From assembly GCA_039000515.1 (NCBI GenBank), contig JBCFYV010001001.1, positions 941,830-1,005,829 on the forward strand: DNA of 64,000 bases, written 5' to 3'. This DNA comes from Timema cristinae. Its lineage: Eukaryota; Arthropoda; Insecta; Phasmatodea; Timematidae. A program made the position numbers and the translations under genes. The notes under the pieces were generated by a model, which saw only the letters and a list, made by a program, of their open reading frames with translations, did no database searches and was not told where the DNA came from. Shown here one piece after another: positions 42,001 to 48,841 of this stretch (the stretch's first letter is position 1; each line of letters opens with the position of its first letter).

Positions 42001-44573
42001 TAATCTTAATAATGTTTTGCTTTTGGGGTGTTTTCTTCCATCATGTCAGATTTTAATTTAATTTTATTACACTGATATGTGGTTGATACATTTAGAATTT
42101 GGAAATTGCTAGCCCTGACCATTTCACGTAAACCTAATTTAAATTGTAAATGTTCAAAATCTTCTAGTTATTTGGGGTTTTCTCTCTAAAGTTAATACAA
42201 AAATTTAGCTATAGATTACCGAGGAGTGTTTTATACTCTTAGTAACTTTGAAGGGAAGACCTTTCCATTTTCTGAACTTTATTTTTAAATTTAAGAATAT
42301 TCAAACCATCATTGCAGTTTAGGGTAGTCCTTACACCTGCCTGAAAAATTTAAATCTTCTACCAACATCGATAAATAGTTTATTCTTAAAGTTTTAGAAA
42401 TTTTGAGATCTCCCCATTTCACCAGCCTCCACGTATAAAGAGCGAATATAAAGCAATAATTTTGATATTTGGAGTCAGATTTCTAAATTTCTAGCAAATT
42501 TAATTTTATGCCTACACTAAAAGGCTTTTTTCCACTTGCATATTATCCCCTCCTCCCCGTCCCTGCACCTTCCAGAGTTTCGTCATTTTGAATTTTAAAA
42601 ATTTCAGACTTTCTTGTTTGTAGACCCCCAATAGGCGCTAAAACTTCTTGCCAAATTTCAGTTTTTTCCCACATAAAGAAGAAGTTGTTTGTATTAGTTT
42701 AGTAAATTGGTCCTCCACCCGCCCCCTTTGCCATTTCTCCAATTCCCTCTTAGATTTTTTTATTTTTATTCAGTCATCTGGAGGGGTTCTTCTCTCTGAT
42801 TGGCAAATTTAAATTGTACATCCCACCTAAATGTGTTTTTTTCTTATGTGCAGCCCCATCCATCCCTTTTACCTTATTTCTTGGGTATCATTAATATTTT
42901 TTGAAATTTTTCTTGTTATTTTAAGTGGTTCCTTTATATTCCTTAAAAATTTTATTTTTATACCACACTGAAGTTGTTTTTATTAACTTTGAAAAACCCC
43001 TCGAACAGAACCCCCCTCCCCTTCCTCCAATTGTCTAGCTAACACTTATATATTTCAAATTTTAAGACTTATTTAATTATTTGGAGGGAGTCCTACTACC
43101 TGCCAGCCAAATTTAGATTTTCCACCACAGTTAGTAGTTATTTTTCGGACTATACCACTCCCTCCCTCCCTATTTCCTAGAATCCCTGTAATTTAAGGTT
43201 TTCAGACTTTTATGTTTATTTTGAGTGGTCCTTTTACCTTTCTGCCAAATTATAATTTTCTACTTCATCTAAAAAAAAATCTAATTAAATCCCTCACCTT
43301 TATTTTACCTGATATTTTATATTTTTTATATACCAGTGTTAAAGTAAAGTAATTAACATATGGATCTGAAATTTAGTTTAACTATACATTCATATGAGGT
43401 GTACAGAATTAAATATGTATAATATGTTAAAGAAAAACAATTTTTAATGTATGATCAGTTTAAAAGTAGTAAAATTATATAATTTTAATCGTATATAAAT
43501 ACGGTACTTTATAGACCACGTTAATCTGATTATATCTCATTTTGTAGTACACGATGTCGTTATTTAGATTTTTTCCAAACTTAACTTTACTCGTTAATTT
43601 TATTAAATGTGTACGAATTTACTATATAAAATAAATTTGAAATGTATATTTCGCAAAGTTTCTTGTTTTGACTGTAACGATTGTAGAGAAAGCACAGACT
43701 AGCAGAACATAATATGCCTGTCTGAGGCAGAGGTTCAATAATCTCAACTAATGATACATCAGGTAAAGCGGACGCCAGCTTCCTTACCTGGTCGGTGTTG
43801 CTAAAATGGGCTGAGACATTGATACTTGCTATATTTTCCAAAATAACCCCACCATCCCCACCTATGTTATATACCCTGCCAAGATGTTATAAACTCAAAA
43901 AATCTGAAAAATTAAAATTGTCAAATGACCTTAAGGCGGTGAGAGTTTGTGTGTGTGTGTGTGTTGGAAAAGGGAGGGGAAATGAGTGGGAAAGTTGGAG
44001 CAAAGGGTGGGGAGGGAGACTGCAAGTTAAAGTTTAAATAACCCTGACTTCGGTGGAAGATGAGTTTTATTAATTAATAAAGTGCTCTTCATTAAAAAAA
44101 AAAACCCATCATTTACAGAGTAATAAAAATAAAAATTTATTTATTAAAATAGCTAAAAAATCGATAACAACTGATATAATTAATTATTGAGACCAAAAAT
44201 ACTAAGGCCAAGAGCTGAATTACTAACACATTTCTAAACATTGGCAGTTTTTAAATTAAATTAGATTATGATGAAAAATGTAAAACCATCCTGGTTGAAG
44301 ATAAATTCAATATTTTAAGAGATAATTATTTTTTATTGAAATATGTTTTCACATTCTAGTGATGCAGTCATACAAATTTTACCTTGATGGATACCTTTAT
44401 GTATTTTTTTTATTCATTTAAACTTGAAGGCACTAAACACTTATAAGTTTTTGTCTATTCAAACATTTTATACCAAATCAAACTGAAATACATCCTTATT
44501 TCTTTTTCAGGTTCTGTCTGCAATGTCAACATATATCATAATTTTTATTCAGCTTACTAAGGAAAGTAAATAG
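22782..44573 (+). CDS. Gustatory receptor gene, eight exons, one-base frame conflict
   Basis: Exons: 22782-22950, 24347-24579, 26008-26285, 27935-28106, 35060-35175, 37582-37650, 40297-40386 and 44511-44573, 1190 nt in all. One extra base would give 396 residues, normal for a Gr. Hallmarks: [64 protein letters not shown] and the C-terminal TYIIIFIQ, a TY(x)5Q variant of the insect chemoreceptor tail. All exon junctions agree in phase except exon 3 to exon 4: the best donor (AACAG|GTAATC) leaves phase 2, but exon 4 must start in phase 0. Compared with the minus-strand Gr, exon 3 lacks an intron and exon 4 lacks about four residues after LWLQLS. The frame conflict is either pseudogenisation, a sequencing indel or a non-obvious donor. 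An alternative start is Met at 22866. Confidence 0.85.
23870..24215 (+). repeat. SINE family D copy
   Basis: In intron 1 of the plus-strand Gr. Contains GGCTCAAACCCAGCTGAGG (B box), GTAGCACAACTTCCTTCAGA, AAAGAACCCTGGAAGG, AAAATACCTTCCCGGCAAAA and GCCAAATGATGCAGG. Confidence 0.75.
24347..24579 (+). CDS. Plus-strand Gr exon 2 (TM1-TM2)
   Basis: Acceptor GTGACCATCAG|GTGCAG (phase 1), donor TTCCAG|GTACAT (phase 0). It encodes [20 protein letters not shown] and [19 protein letters not shown], ending NHWAEFQ. A SINE starts about 10 bp after the donor. Confidence 0.87.
24590..25395 (+). repeat. SINE family B copy split by a MITE
   Basis: The left half (24590-24742) has ACTGCCGATGACGGG, GTACTGAGG and CACCCTCTCTTCATGCAAAT. 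The right half (25299-25395) has CTAACTTTCCTCATC, CACTAGCGTATTTAGTAC and CCCGAATGGGTAGTAATACA. Joined, they form one family B element interrupted by the element at 24743-25298. Confidence 0.75.
24743..25298. mobile_element. Non-autonomous DNA transposon in a SINE
   Basis: Terminal inverted repeats CAGAGGTGGATCCAGAA and CAGAGTCGGATCCAGGA (right end, reverse complement), 14 of 17 matching, with G/C tracts just inside. TIR style suggests hAT-like. The 8-bp target duplication is not clear (AGGTGCAC against GGTATGTT). Confidence 0.7.
25449..25765 (-). repeat. SINE family C copy
   Basis: Minus strand head CCCGTGGTGTAGTGATCGGT, B box region GGGTTCAATTTTTT, body CCTTTCGGGAAAG (plus strand) and ACTAATCGTACATCCTTTCC. 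Confidence 0.75.
26008..26285 (+). CDS. Plus-strand Gr exon 3
   Basis: Acceptor CTTCCTCACAG|GCCTCA, donor GGAACAG|GTAATC. It encodes [17 protein letters not shown] and [20 protein letters not shown]. One undivided exon where the minus-strand Gr has two. It ends in phase 2, which conflicts with exon 4. Confidence 0.85.
26286..27471. other. Plus-strand Gr intron 3, no clear gene
   Basis: Contains a small hairpin near 26883-26940 (CACTCAACCTTG ... CAAGGTTGAGTG) and otherwise unremarkable intronic DNA. The 85-codon ORF at 26815-27072 shows no domain. Confidence 0.45.
27472..27530. repeat. (TA)n microsatellite
   Basis: Pure TA repeat. Tyr/Ile ORFs on both strands are artefacts. Confidence 0.95.
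27935..28106 (+). CDS. Plus-strand Gr exon 4
   Basis: Acceptor TTTGTTTCAG|GATTTAG, donor ATCACAG|GTAAAA (phase 1). It must be read in phase 0 to give [19 protein letters not shown]; other frames hit stops. After LWLQLSKLT it lacks about four residues relative to the RQLG segment of the minus-strand gene. Confidence 0.85.
28502..28645. repeat. GGGCCC-ended short element
   Basis: GGGCCCACACGATAC at the left and GCACAGTGGGGGCCC at the right can pair as short inverted ends, in the style of PIF/Harbinger MITEs. CTTCCAATG-type words recur inside and again around 32800. Confidence 0.45.
28693..29426. other. AT-rich intron, no feature seen
   Basis: Intron 4 of the plus-strand Gr. Nothing coding recognised. 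Confidence 0.4.
29427..29485. repeat. AT-rich perfect hairpin
   Basis: 22-bp perfect arms (29427-29448 and 29464-29485) around a 15-base loop. The left arm reads AATTATTTAATAAAATTG then TAGT. Confidence 0.9.
29520..31009 (+). repeat. Probable transposon-derived region, unclassified
   Basis: Starts with CGCGCTATCTTATAGGTAGA, a CTGT(CTGT)n run near 29656-29680 and ACCGATCGGGCTAAAACTTGG, wording common in insect dispersed repeats. It leads into LTR-like sequence at 31010. I see no protein-coding remnant. Confidence 0.4.
31010..31335 (+). mobile_element. LTR-retroelement 5' end with repeated PBS-like motifs
   Basis: TATATATTTCGACATG near 31020 and AATAAA near 31054 are followed by TGGCGCTCGATCACGGGGC (31121). 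Variants follow at 31188, 31239, 31273 (TTGGCGCCCATCGCGTAG) and 31314 (TTGGCGCACAACGTAGGG). TGGCGCCCAACGTGGGGC-type sequences are primer binding sites of insect gypsy-type elements. Five diverged copies in 215 bp suggest local amplification of an LTR/PBS junction. No gag or pol follows. Confidence 0.5.
32034..32252 (+). repeat. Diverged tandem pair, 143-bp spacing
   Basis: 32034-32109 and 32177-32252 both read TTTCAATTT-GACTT-GG, TAATCAGTGAC-TTGAAAACC, GTACCAA-TTTC-TAC and AATGAATAA-type ends. It is a known style of arthropod dispersed repeat. Confidence 0.7.
32430..32642 (+). pseudogene. MADF-domain fragment
   Basis: An open frame of 70 codons reads [20 protein letters not shown] then [16 protein letters not shown]. 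This matches the start of the MADF DNA-binding domain (a helix, then LW-P-H-DY--R----AW). The frame ends soon after, about a third to half of a MADF domain. It could be a first exon or a transposon-derived fragment, as MADF proteins accompany PIF/Harbinger elements. It lies in intron 4 of the plus-strand Gr. The BESS fragment at 14290 is the other half of the usual MADF-BESS pairing but lies 18 kb away. Confidence 0.6.
32880..34084. other. Intron 4 sequence, little recognised
   Basis: Around 33660-33880 a moderately GC-rich stretch carries an inverted tRNA-like box (GGTAGGACTCGAACTGATTA), possibly another old SINE on the minus strand. The rest is featureless. Confidence 0.35.
34085..34330 (+). 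repeat. SINE family B copy
   Basis: Head GCACGGTCTAAGGCACCACT, B box GGTTCTAACCAGG, GTACTGAGGGTGGTTTTTCC and a tail ending AGTGTGGTTCTACGTGGTGC. Confidence 0.85.
34345..34925 (-). repeat. SINE family A (minus) split by a plus-strand family A copy
   Basis: The tail half (34345-34521) and head half (34801-34925) of one minus-strand family A element are separated by a complete plus-strand copy at 34522-34800. AATACACATCTTGT flanks the inner copy on both sides (34508-34521 and 34797-34810), a target-site duplication of 10-14 bp. Confidence 0.88.
34522..34800 (+). repeat. SINE family A, full-length inner copy
   Basis: Head GACCTGGTGGTCTAGGGGTA (A box), GGTTCAATCCTCGGTCCCGG (B box), body ACCAAACCCTTCCTTCACCT, GCCAGGCCTCCACCGTGG, then TACACATTAGCGTAAGTGCG and CCCGAACGGGTAGTAAGACG with an AAT tail. 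Confidence 0.9.
35060..35175 (+). CDS. Plus-strand Gr exon 5
   Basis: Acceptor GTGTTGTCAG|GTAACA (phase 1), donor GCAAAG|GTAGAT (phase 0). It encodes [20 protein letters not shown] then SVVTAK (TM6). A 38-bp minisatellite starts about 30 bp after the donor. Confidence 0.85.
35204..36163 (+). repeat. 38-bp minisatellite, about 25 units
   Basis: Strict 38-bp period; unit core CCTAGACATAGCCGCAAGTA. Variants CGTAG/CATAG, TTCTAG and GAGAAAGG recur. GAGAAAGG at 35311 and 35539 and TTCTAG at 35366 and 35594 are both 228 bp (six units) apart, showing a higher-order duplication. It lies in intron 5 of the plus-strand Gr. There are no spacers, so it is not CRISPR-like. Confidence 0.97.
36164..37520. 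other. Gr intron 5, no feature seen
   Basis: AT-rich. No repeat shared within the window and no coding signal recognised. Confidence 0.45.
37521..37538. repeat. Poly-C run (18)
   Basis: Pure C homopolymer 43 bp upstream of Gr exon 6, at a position where read errors are likely. Confidence 0.95.
37582..37650 (+). CDS. Plus-strand Gr exon 6
   Basis: Acceptor TTTCTTTAAAG|GTCAGC, donor GAGAGAG|GTAAGA, 69 nt, phase 0. It reads [20 protein letters not shown] then WRE, parallel to VGVKFQETLLL of the minus gene and one residue shorter. Confidence 0.8.
37701..37915 (+). repeat. SINE family E copy
   Basis: GACACCTTAGCTCAGCTGGT (A box), GGGTTAGATTCCCGG (B box), then GGTTTACCCTTTCAC and GGGCCGAGGTCTGGATGTTG. 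Relatives at 56440-56660, 59027-59160 and 61575-61760. Confidence 0.7.
38125..38340 (-). repeat. SINE family B copy
   Basis: Minus-strand element; plus strand shows AACTACGCTAATGCGCTAGG, TAGAGGAAGTGTATCC, GATTCAAATCCCAATC and GAGAGTGACGCC. Confidence 0.8.
38440..39150 (+). repeat. SINE family B copy split by SINE family A sequence
   Basis: Head 38440-38616 (CACGCGGTCTAAGGTGTCGC, GGATCGAATCCTGG) and tail 39066-39150 (CATCCCTAGCTCATTAGCG, CCCGAACAGTTAGTAAGG). The insert is flanked by AAACCTTCCT on both sides (near 38608 and 39065), a target duplication. Confidence 0.85.
38617..39015. repeat. Family A SINE plus inverted family A head
   Basis: A full plus-strand copy (38622-38892) is followed at once by a minus-strand head (38893-39015) starting CACATCTTGTCAGAGGTGAA, then an AAT microsatellite to 39065. 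The head-to-tail junction is the same as at 34797-34925, so this composite may have been copied as a unit. Confidence 0.8.
39250..39450 (-). repeat. SINE family B copy, degraded
   Basis: Plus strand shows TAGAGTTCAGAGGAGTGTAC, CATTTGCGTGGAGGGAGG and ACACCCTCAGTATATCCGGC. Confidence 0.7.
39575..39885 (-). repeat. SINE family C copy
   Basis: Minus-strand head CCCCGTGGTGTAATGGTCAG, B box GGGCTCGATTCCCTGC, body with GAATGTACTAATCGTACATG on the plus strand. Confidence 0.8.
40297..40386 (+). CDS. Plus-strand Gr exon 7 (TM7 start)
   Basis: Acceptor TATTTACAG|AATGAA, donor ATTAAG|GTGAGA, 90 nt, phase 0. It encodes [20 protein letters not shown] then [10 protein letters not shown], the strongly conserved pre-TM7 motif of Grs. 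Confidence 0.88.
40556..40790. mobile_element. TA-flanked MITE, copy 2 (235 bp)
   Basis: TA on both sides; ends CAGTCGCCCCATGGCTTCTT and AAGAAGCCACGGGGCTACTG. Long inverted repeats with GGTGCTGACTGACAGCTCAC. It lies 169 bp after exon 7 of the plus-strand Gr. Confidence 0.9.
41217..41511 (-). repeat. SINE family A copy
   Basis: Complete on the minus strand, tail ATT repeat at left, head at right (TACCACCAGGTCACC). GAAATGTA flanks both ends. Confidence 0.88.
41560..43310 (+). repeat. Ancient degenerate ~150-bp tandem array
   Basis: About eleven diverged units share the order TTATTTGGAGTGGTCCTTTT, CCTGCCAAATTTAAATTTTC, TACCACACT and a C-rich block such as CCCCTCCC. Examples are near 41754, 42170, 42779, 42921, 43079 and 43220, with about 140-158 bp between the best-preserved neighbours. 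It fills much of intron 7 of the plus-strand Gr. Confidence 0.75.
44511..44573 (+). CDS. Plus-strand Gr exon 8 and stop
   Basis: Acceptor TTTTTCAG|GTTCTG, stop TAG 44571-44573. It encodes [20 protein letters not shown], the TM7 end with the TY(x)5Q motif (Leu where Phe is usual after Q). A MITE lies 118 bp downstream. Confidence 0.85.
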   Translation, partial: VLSAMSTYIIIFIQLTKESK

Positions 44574-44690
44574 TAAATTCTACAAGTAATATAATTTTTC
44601 TATTATTTTATAATGATTATGTAGTAATTTTATGTTTAGTGTAAAAAATATATAATTATTACTTACATGTTTTCAATACGCATACACATA

Positions 44691-44916
44691 CAGTAGCCCC
44701 GTGGCTTCTTTGATGCTGACTGACAGTTCACAACTGACTTCTGACAGTCAACATTACCTAAATTTTGACTTTCAGAAGTGACAGCTGCTAAACACATGTT
44801 CTTACAGATCATATGGTTCGGCGTAGGGATACATAATTTGGTCTGGTAACTTTTTAAAGCCGTCAGCTGTCAACTGTGAGCTGTCACTCAGCACCAAAGA
44901 AGCCGTGGGGCTACTG
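44691..44916. mobile_element. TA-flanked MITE, copy 3 (226 bp)
   Basis: TA on both sides; ends CAGTAGCCCCGTGGCTTCTT and AAGAAGCCGTGGGGCTACTG, near-perfect inverted repeats. It is the best preserved of the three and lies just after the Gr stop codon. Confidence 0.92.
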
Positions 44917-45594
44917 TATTAACACACACACACAACACAAACACACAAAGAGTAAATCTGGCATGTTAATGATATATAGCTTTGAGTAAATATTTTTATA
45001 TCGGTAGCATAGTTATAAATAACACAATATCAAGATAGCATCAACATTATATTTGCATATACAGGTTCATCTATAATTATATGTAAACGTTAAAATTAAA
45101 TGAGCATTTAAATAAAATCTATATAAAATGTTTATTATTGTTTTTTGTAATTTTTATCACCGTGTCTTACTACCCTTTCGGGTTATACAAAATATGTGCT
45201 AGTTATGCTAATGTGTTTTGAATGAGGAAGATTGAAGTTAGAATAAGTGTACACGCATTTGCGTGGGAAAAAGGGTGGAAAATCATTTAAGGTAACAACC
45301 CCCCCCCCCCTCAGTACGCCCAACAACCGGGATTAGAGCCCAATTCTCCTCGTCATCAGCAACCCAGTCTATTGTGAGAGTAATGCCTTGATCAAACTAA
45401 CAGGAGGGCCAAATGAAAAAATATATATGGCGGGCCATATACTTTTATTTATTAATTTTTCATCAAATACATTAAAAAAGTTATAAACACACATACAGAT
45501 ATAAGTTAAAATGTATAACAATCATAAATACCTTAGTAGCTGGCTATGTTCTTAAGTTCGTTCATAAGATTTATACGATGGTGTATGAGATGAG

Positions 45595-45866
45595 TGGTGA
45601 CCTGGTGGTCTAGGGGTAAGGTGTCAGACTTCTGTGCTGGCGGCCGGGTTCAATCCTCAGTCCCGGCACAGATTTATCTGATTTCCAAACCCTTCCTACA
45701 CCTCTAACAATACATCTTGTGAATGTGTGGAATGCCAGGTCGCCACCGTGGTTCGAATTCCACGTTAAACTGTAGGTCCTTCATTTCATCTCACAATCAC
45801 CCTTCCAATACACATTAGCGTAAGTGCGTATAACCCGAACGGGTAGTAAGACGCGGTGCTAATAAT
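45595..45866 (+). repeat. SINE family A copy with 12-bp target duplication
   Basis: GTATGAGATGAG flanks it exactly (45583-45594 and 45867-45878). Full head, body and tail. Confidence 0.92.
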
Positions 45867-46121
45867 GTATGAGATGAGTTAAACTGTGAGGAGGTTATTT
45901 CCAAGAGAGGCGACATATGCTCATCAGTAAGTAAGTTTCTAAGACAACTTTTCCTAATATTCATGGTTGATAACCCTTGTTAGCATGAATATGAGGTTGC
46001 AAACACTCCCATATATTTTTGGGCATGATTTACCAAGTTTGGTAATGTTGATTGTGGTATGATTTTATAACAACCCGTTTTGTCGTGTTAAAAAAAACTG
46101 ATTCACAACGACACATTTAAA

Positions 46122-46133
46122 TTATTATTATTA

Positions 46134-46172
<39 letters not shown>

Positions 46173-46320
46173 GCACCGCGTCTTACTACCCGTTTTGGGT
46201 TATACGCACTTACGCTAATGTGTAATGGTAGAGTGATTGTGAGATGAAATGAAGGACCTACAGTTTAACGTGGAATCCGAACCACGGTAGAGGCCTGGCA
46301 TTCCTCACATTCACAAGCAT
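46122..46320 (-). repeat. SINE family A copy, 5'-truncated
   Basis: Tail and ATT run at left; the tRNA head is missing, ending at CATTCACAAG. ATTTAAATTATT flanks it (46115-46126 and 46321-46332). 5' truncation and a target duplication fit LINE-type target-primed insertion. Confidence 0.85.
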
Positions 46321-46432
46321 ATTTAAATTATTTATCCCGCTGGTCGGAATGAACACATTGACGGGTCATATTTGGCGCGAGGGCCATAGTTTGCCCTTCC
46401 CTGCCTTAGACCATGCGGCCACCGAAGCGGCT

Positions 46433-46858
46433 ATCAGACTTACTATTATTAACAAATATTTTATGATTAATAAAACAATGGTACGTAACGTGTCCTCTGA
46501 TTTAATTTAGTACTGCTGGAGGAACGCGTACTCCAGTTGTGGGGCGGGGGGCAGGCTCATGGGAACAGTTCTTTTATAAAAATCACTGACACCAAACGAA
46601 GTAAGCTTTCAAGTCAACCGAGGCATTTCCTTATGTTAAGTTCTCAAGTGAACGACCGCATGTGGTAAACGCATGTAGCCTAAGGAATTTACAAGTAATT
46701 TTACTGCCGCACTTTCGAGTCGTTTAATTAAAACACACTTTCAACTATCTATTATGGCGTTATATTGGTAAATCATGTCTAGATCCACGTAAAAATTCAT
46801 TACGCGGTTTTAATTCCTTATCTAGCACTCTTTTTTTAGTATCATTCTTTAAATATTT

Positions 46859-46898
<40 letters not shown>

Positions 46899-47678
46899 TT
46901 TACATGAAAGAACAAATTTAATTTCTACCCAAAAAATACTATTAAATAGTATGCCCAAATTTTGGGCATTTCTTTAGTAAATTGAAAGCCAAGCTATAAA
47001 TGCGTATACATTTGTTTTAGAAATAATTTAGATAAAGAGGTTTAAATATAGCCCTATTTTATTTAAGGGTTTTGAAAAAAAAAGCAGTAGATTTTCATTA
47101 ACACAGTAAGCTATATTTATGTTCACATACTACTTTTTAACTAGCATAGCCTATAATATCACTGTCTCATATATAACATTGGCAACATGAAATTTGTGTT
47201 TAAATTAATTAAAATAAAGTAAGTATCAAAGCAACATAATGGTGATTGTACGTCATTTTCAAATCACATTATAAGCAACGAAGAAAATTTATTTTTTAAT
47301 CTAAACTCAATTATCTACAAACAAAAGTTAATATAGCCAAATAGCTAAGCTATGATCTGGTTAAACATTATTTTCCGTACTATATTGTGCAACAAAATCC
47401 ACTTAAAGTTTTAATTCGGGAGCAAAATAAAATCAATTATTTAATTTTTTTAACATTAATTATTTATTAAAATTCTAGCGAAGTAACAACACTTGTATAC
47501 AGATTGCAATGCGATGAAAAATAAGTATATTCCAAAATATTTTACTTTTAAAACACAGGTTATTTTTATGAATACATTTTATGGGAAAATTTACTTTATT
47601 TTCACATAAAAATACATATAATATTAAAATTGTATTGCTCAAGGATATACCTTCCATCACATGTGCACATAATATCCA
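46433..47678. other. Intergenic AT-rich DNA, no gene seen
   Basis: Holds an (AT)n run at about 46862-46894. Nothing else recognised. Confidence 0.5.
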
Positions 47679-47737
47679 TCATAGTTTAATAATCACACTA
47701 TTAAACCTTGGTATGGTGATCACACTATAATCGGCCC

Positions 47738-48010
47738 CATGTCAGTGCGCCTGGCTACGAACCTAGGCCCGGCACAGATTTATCTGATTGCCAAACCCTT
47801 CCTTCTCCTCTGACAAGACATGTATTAATCACATCTTGTGAATATGTGGAATGCCAGGCCTCCACCGTGGTTCGGATTCCACGTTAAACTGTAGGTCTTC
47901 AATTTATCTCACAATCACCCTACTATTACACATTAGCGTAAGTGCGTATAATCCAAACGGGTAGTAAGACACGGTGCTAACAACAACAACAACAACAACA
48001 ACAATAATAA
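47738..48010 (+). repeat. Chimeric SINE: family C head, family A body
   Basis: It begins GTCAGTGCGCCTGGCTACGA then ACCTAG (family C head), then switches at GGCCCGGCACAGATTTATCT to the family A body and tail, ending in an AAC/AAT run. Confidence 0.75.
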
Positions 48011-48029
48011 TAGTAGTACTAATAATATG

Positions 48030-48260
48030 AGCCAAGGGGTCCTGAGATCGATTATCGCAGGATATCTTTGGGTTTTTTTCCTCCGCAAGGGGAATTATCC
48101 CAACGATCATCAGTGTCTTCCATCCCCGCTGGTACACCCTGGTGACGATAGGGTAATTCGCTTTTCAAAAAAGAAACCAATCATACCAGCCGGGAATCAA
48201 ATCCGGAGCCCCTACGTTCGTAACTATGGGCATTGACCACTCCACCACGGGGACGTTTTA
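48030..48260 (-). repeat. SINE family C copy
   Basis: Plus strand shows GGGAATCAAATCCGG and TGACCACTCCACCACGGGGA, the inverted B and A boxes. An 80-bp part on its left repeats in mirrored wording, suggesting rearrangement. Confidence 0.65.
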
Positions 48261-48742
48261 CTATATTATGATAATCCCACTATACTTACCATAACATAAT
48301 AATCAGACTATACGTACCATAGTATGGCGATCTAATCAGTAATCACACTACCTACTATTGTATAATAATCACACTATACCTACCATAGTTTGATAATCAC
48401 ACTATGCCTACCAAAGTATAATAATCAGACTATACGTAACATATTATGTTACTCACACTACCTACCATAATATAATAATCAAACTCTAAGTACCATAGTA
48501 TGGTAATCACACTACCTACATAGTAAAATTATCACACTTTACAACAAAAGATTAGGCCTGGCAACCAATTCCCTAATGAGACATCAAATATATTTTCAGT
48601 TGCTTGGAGGGGGTAATAATAATATTTAATCTAGATCAAATATAACGTTTAAAAAAAATAGAGCTAAATCTTTTATTACTTCCTGGGATAAAACTTTCTA
48701 CTGTTGGGCAGCGTGTACTTTTTTATTATTTGAGTGGAGGAG

Positions 48743-48750
48743 TATATAAA
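48743..48750 (+). promoter_or_regulatory. TATA box of the cuticle protein gene
   Basis: TATATAAA lies 77 bp before the ATG at 48827. The transcription start is then expected around 48773-48780, giving a ~50-base 5' UTR. Confidence 0.75.
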
Positions 48751-48826
48751 CTTAGCAGAACTGTGCATAGATATCACAACAGATCAGCTGCAAGAACTCT
48801 AAGAAGAACCAGCAAACACAATCAAA

Positions 48827-48841
48827 ATGGATAAAGGACAG
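48827..48841 (+). CDS. Cuticle gene exon 1 (MDKGQ)
   Basis: ATG in context AATCAAAATGG, donor GGACAG|GTAAAT, phase 0. Placed by the TATA box upstream and the clean join to the hydrophobic signal peptide in exon 2. Confidence 0.82.

Larger units (their letters stand above)
45155..46432 (-). repeat. SINE family B copy split by a hAT-like element
   Basis: Tail side 45155-45392 (CACCGTGTCTTACTACCC ... GTGAGAGTAATGCCTT) and head side 46402-46432 (GCCTTAGACCATGCGGCCAC). TGCCTT is repeated at the split, consistent with an 8-bp hAT target duplication. The insert (about 45393-46408) has GGGCCAAATG and GCGCGAGGGCCATAGTTTGC, the style of hAT ends, and itself carries two SINE A copies. Confidence 0.7.
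47679..48540. repeat. ATAATCACACTA minisatellite interrupted by SINEs
   Basis: Units of roughly 30-36 bp with CATAGTATAATAATCACACT and ACTACCTACC variants, about eight at 48262-48540 and two at 47679-47737. Two SINEs (47738-48010 and 48030-48260) lie between. It ends about 200 bp before the cuticle gene promoter. Confidence 0.75.
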
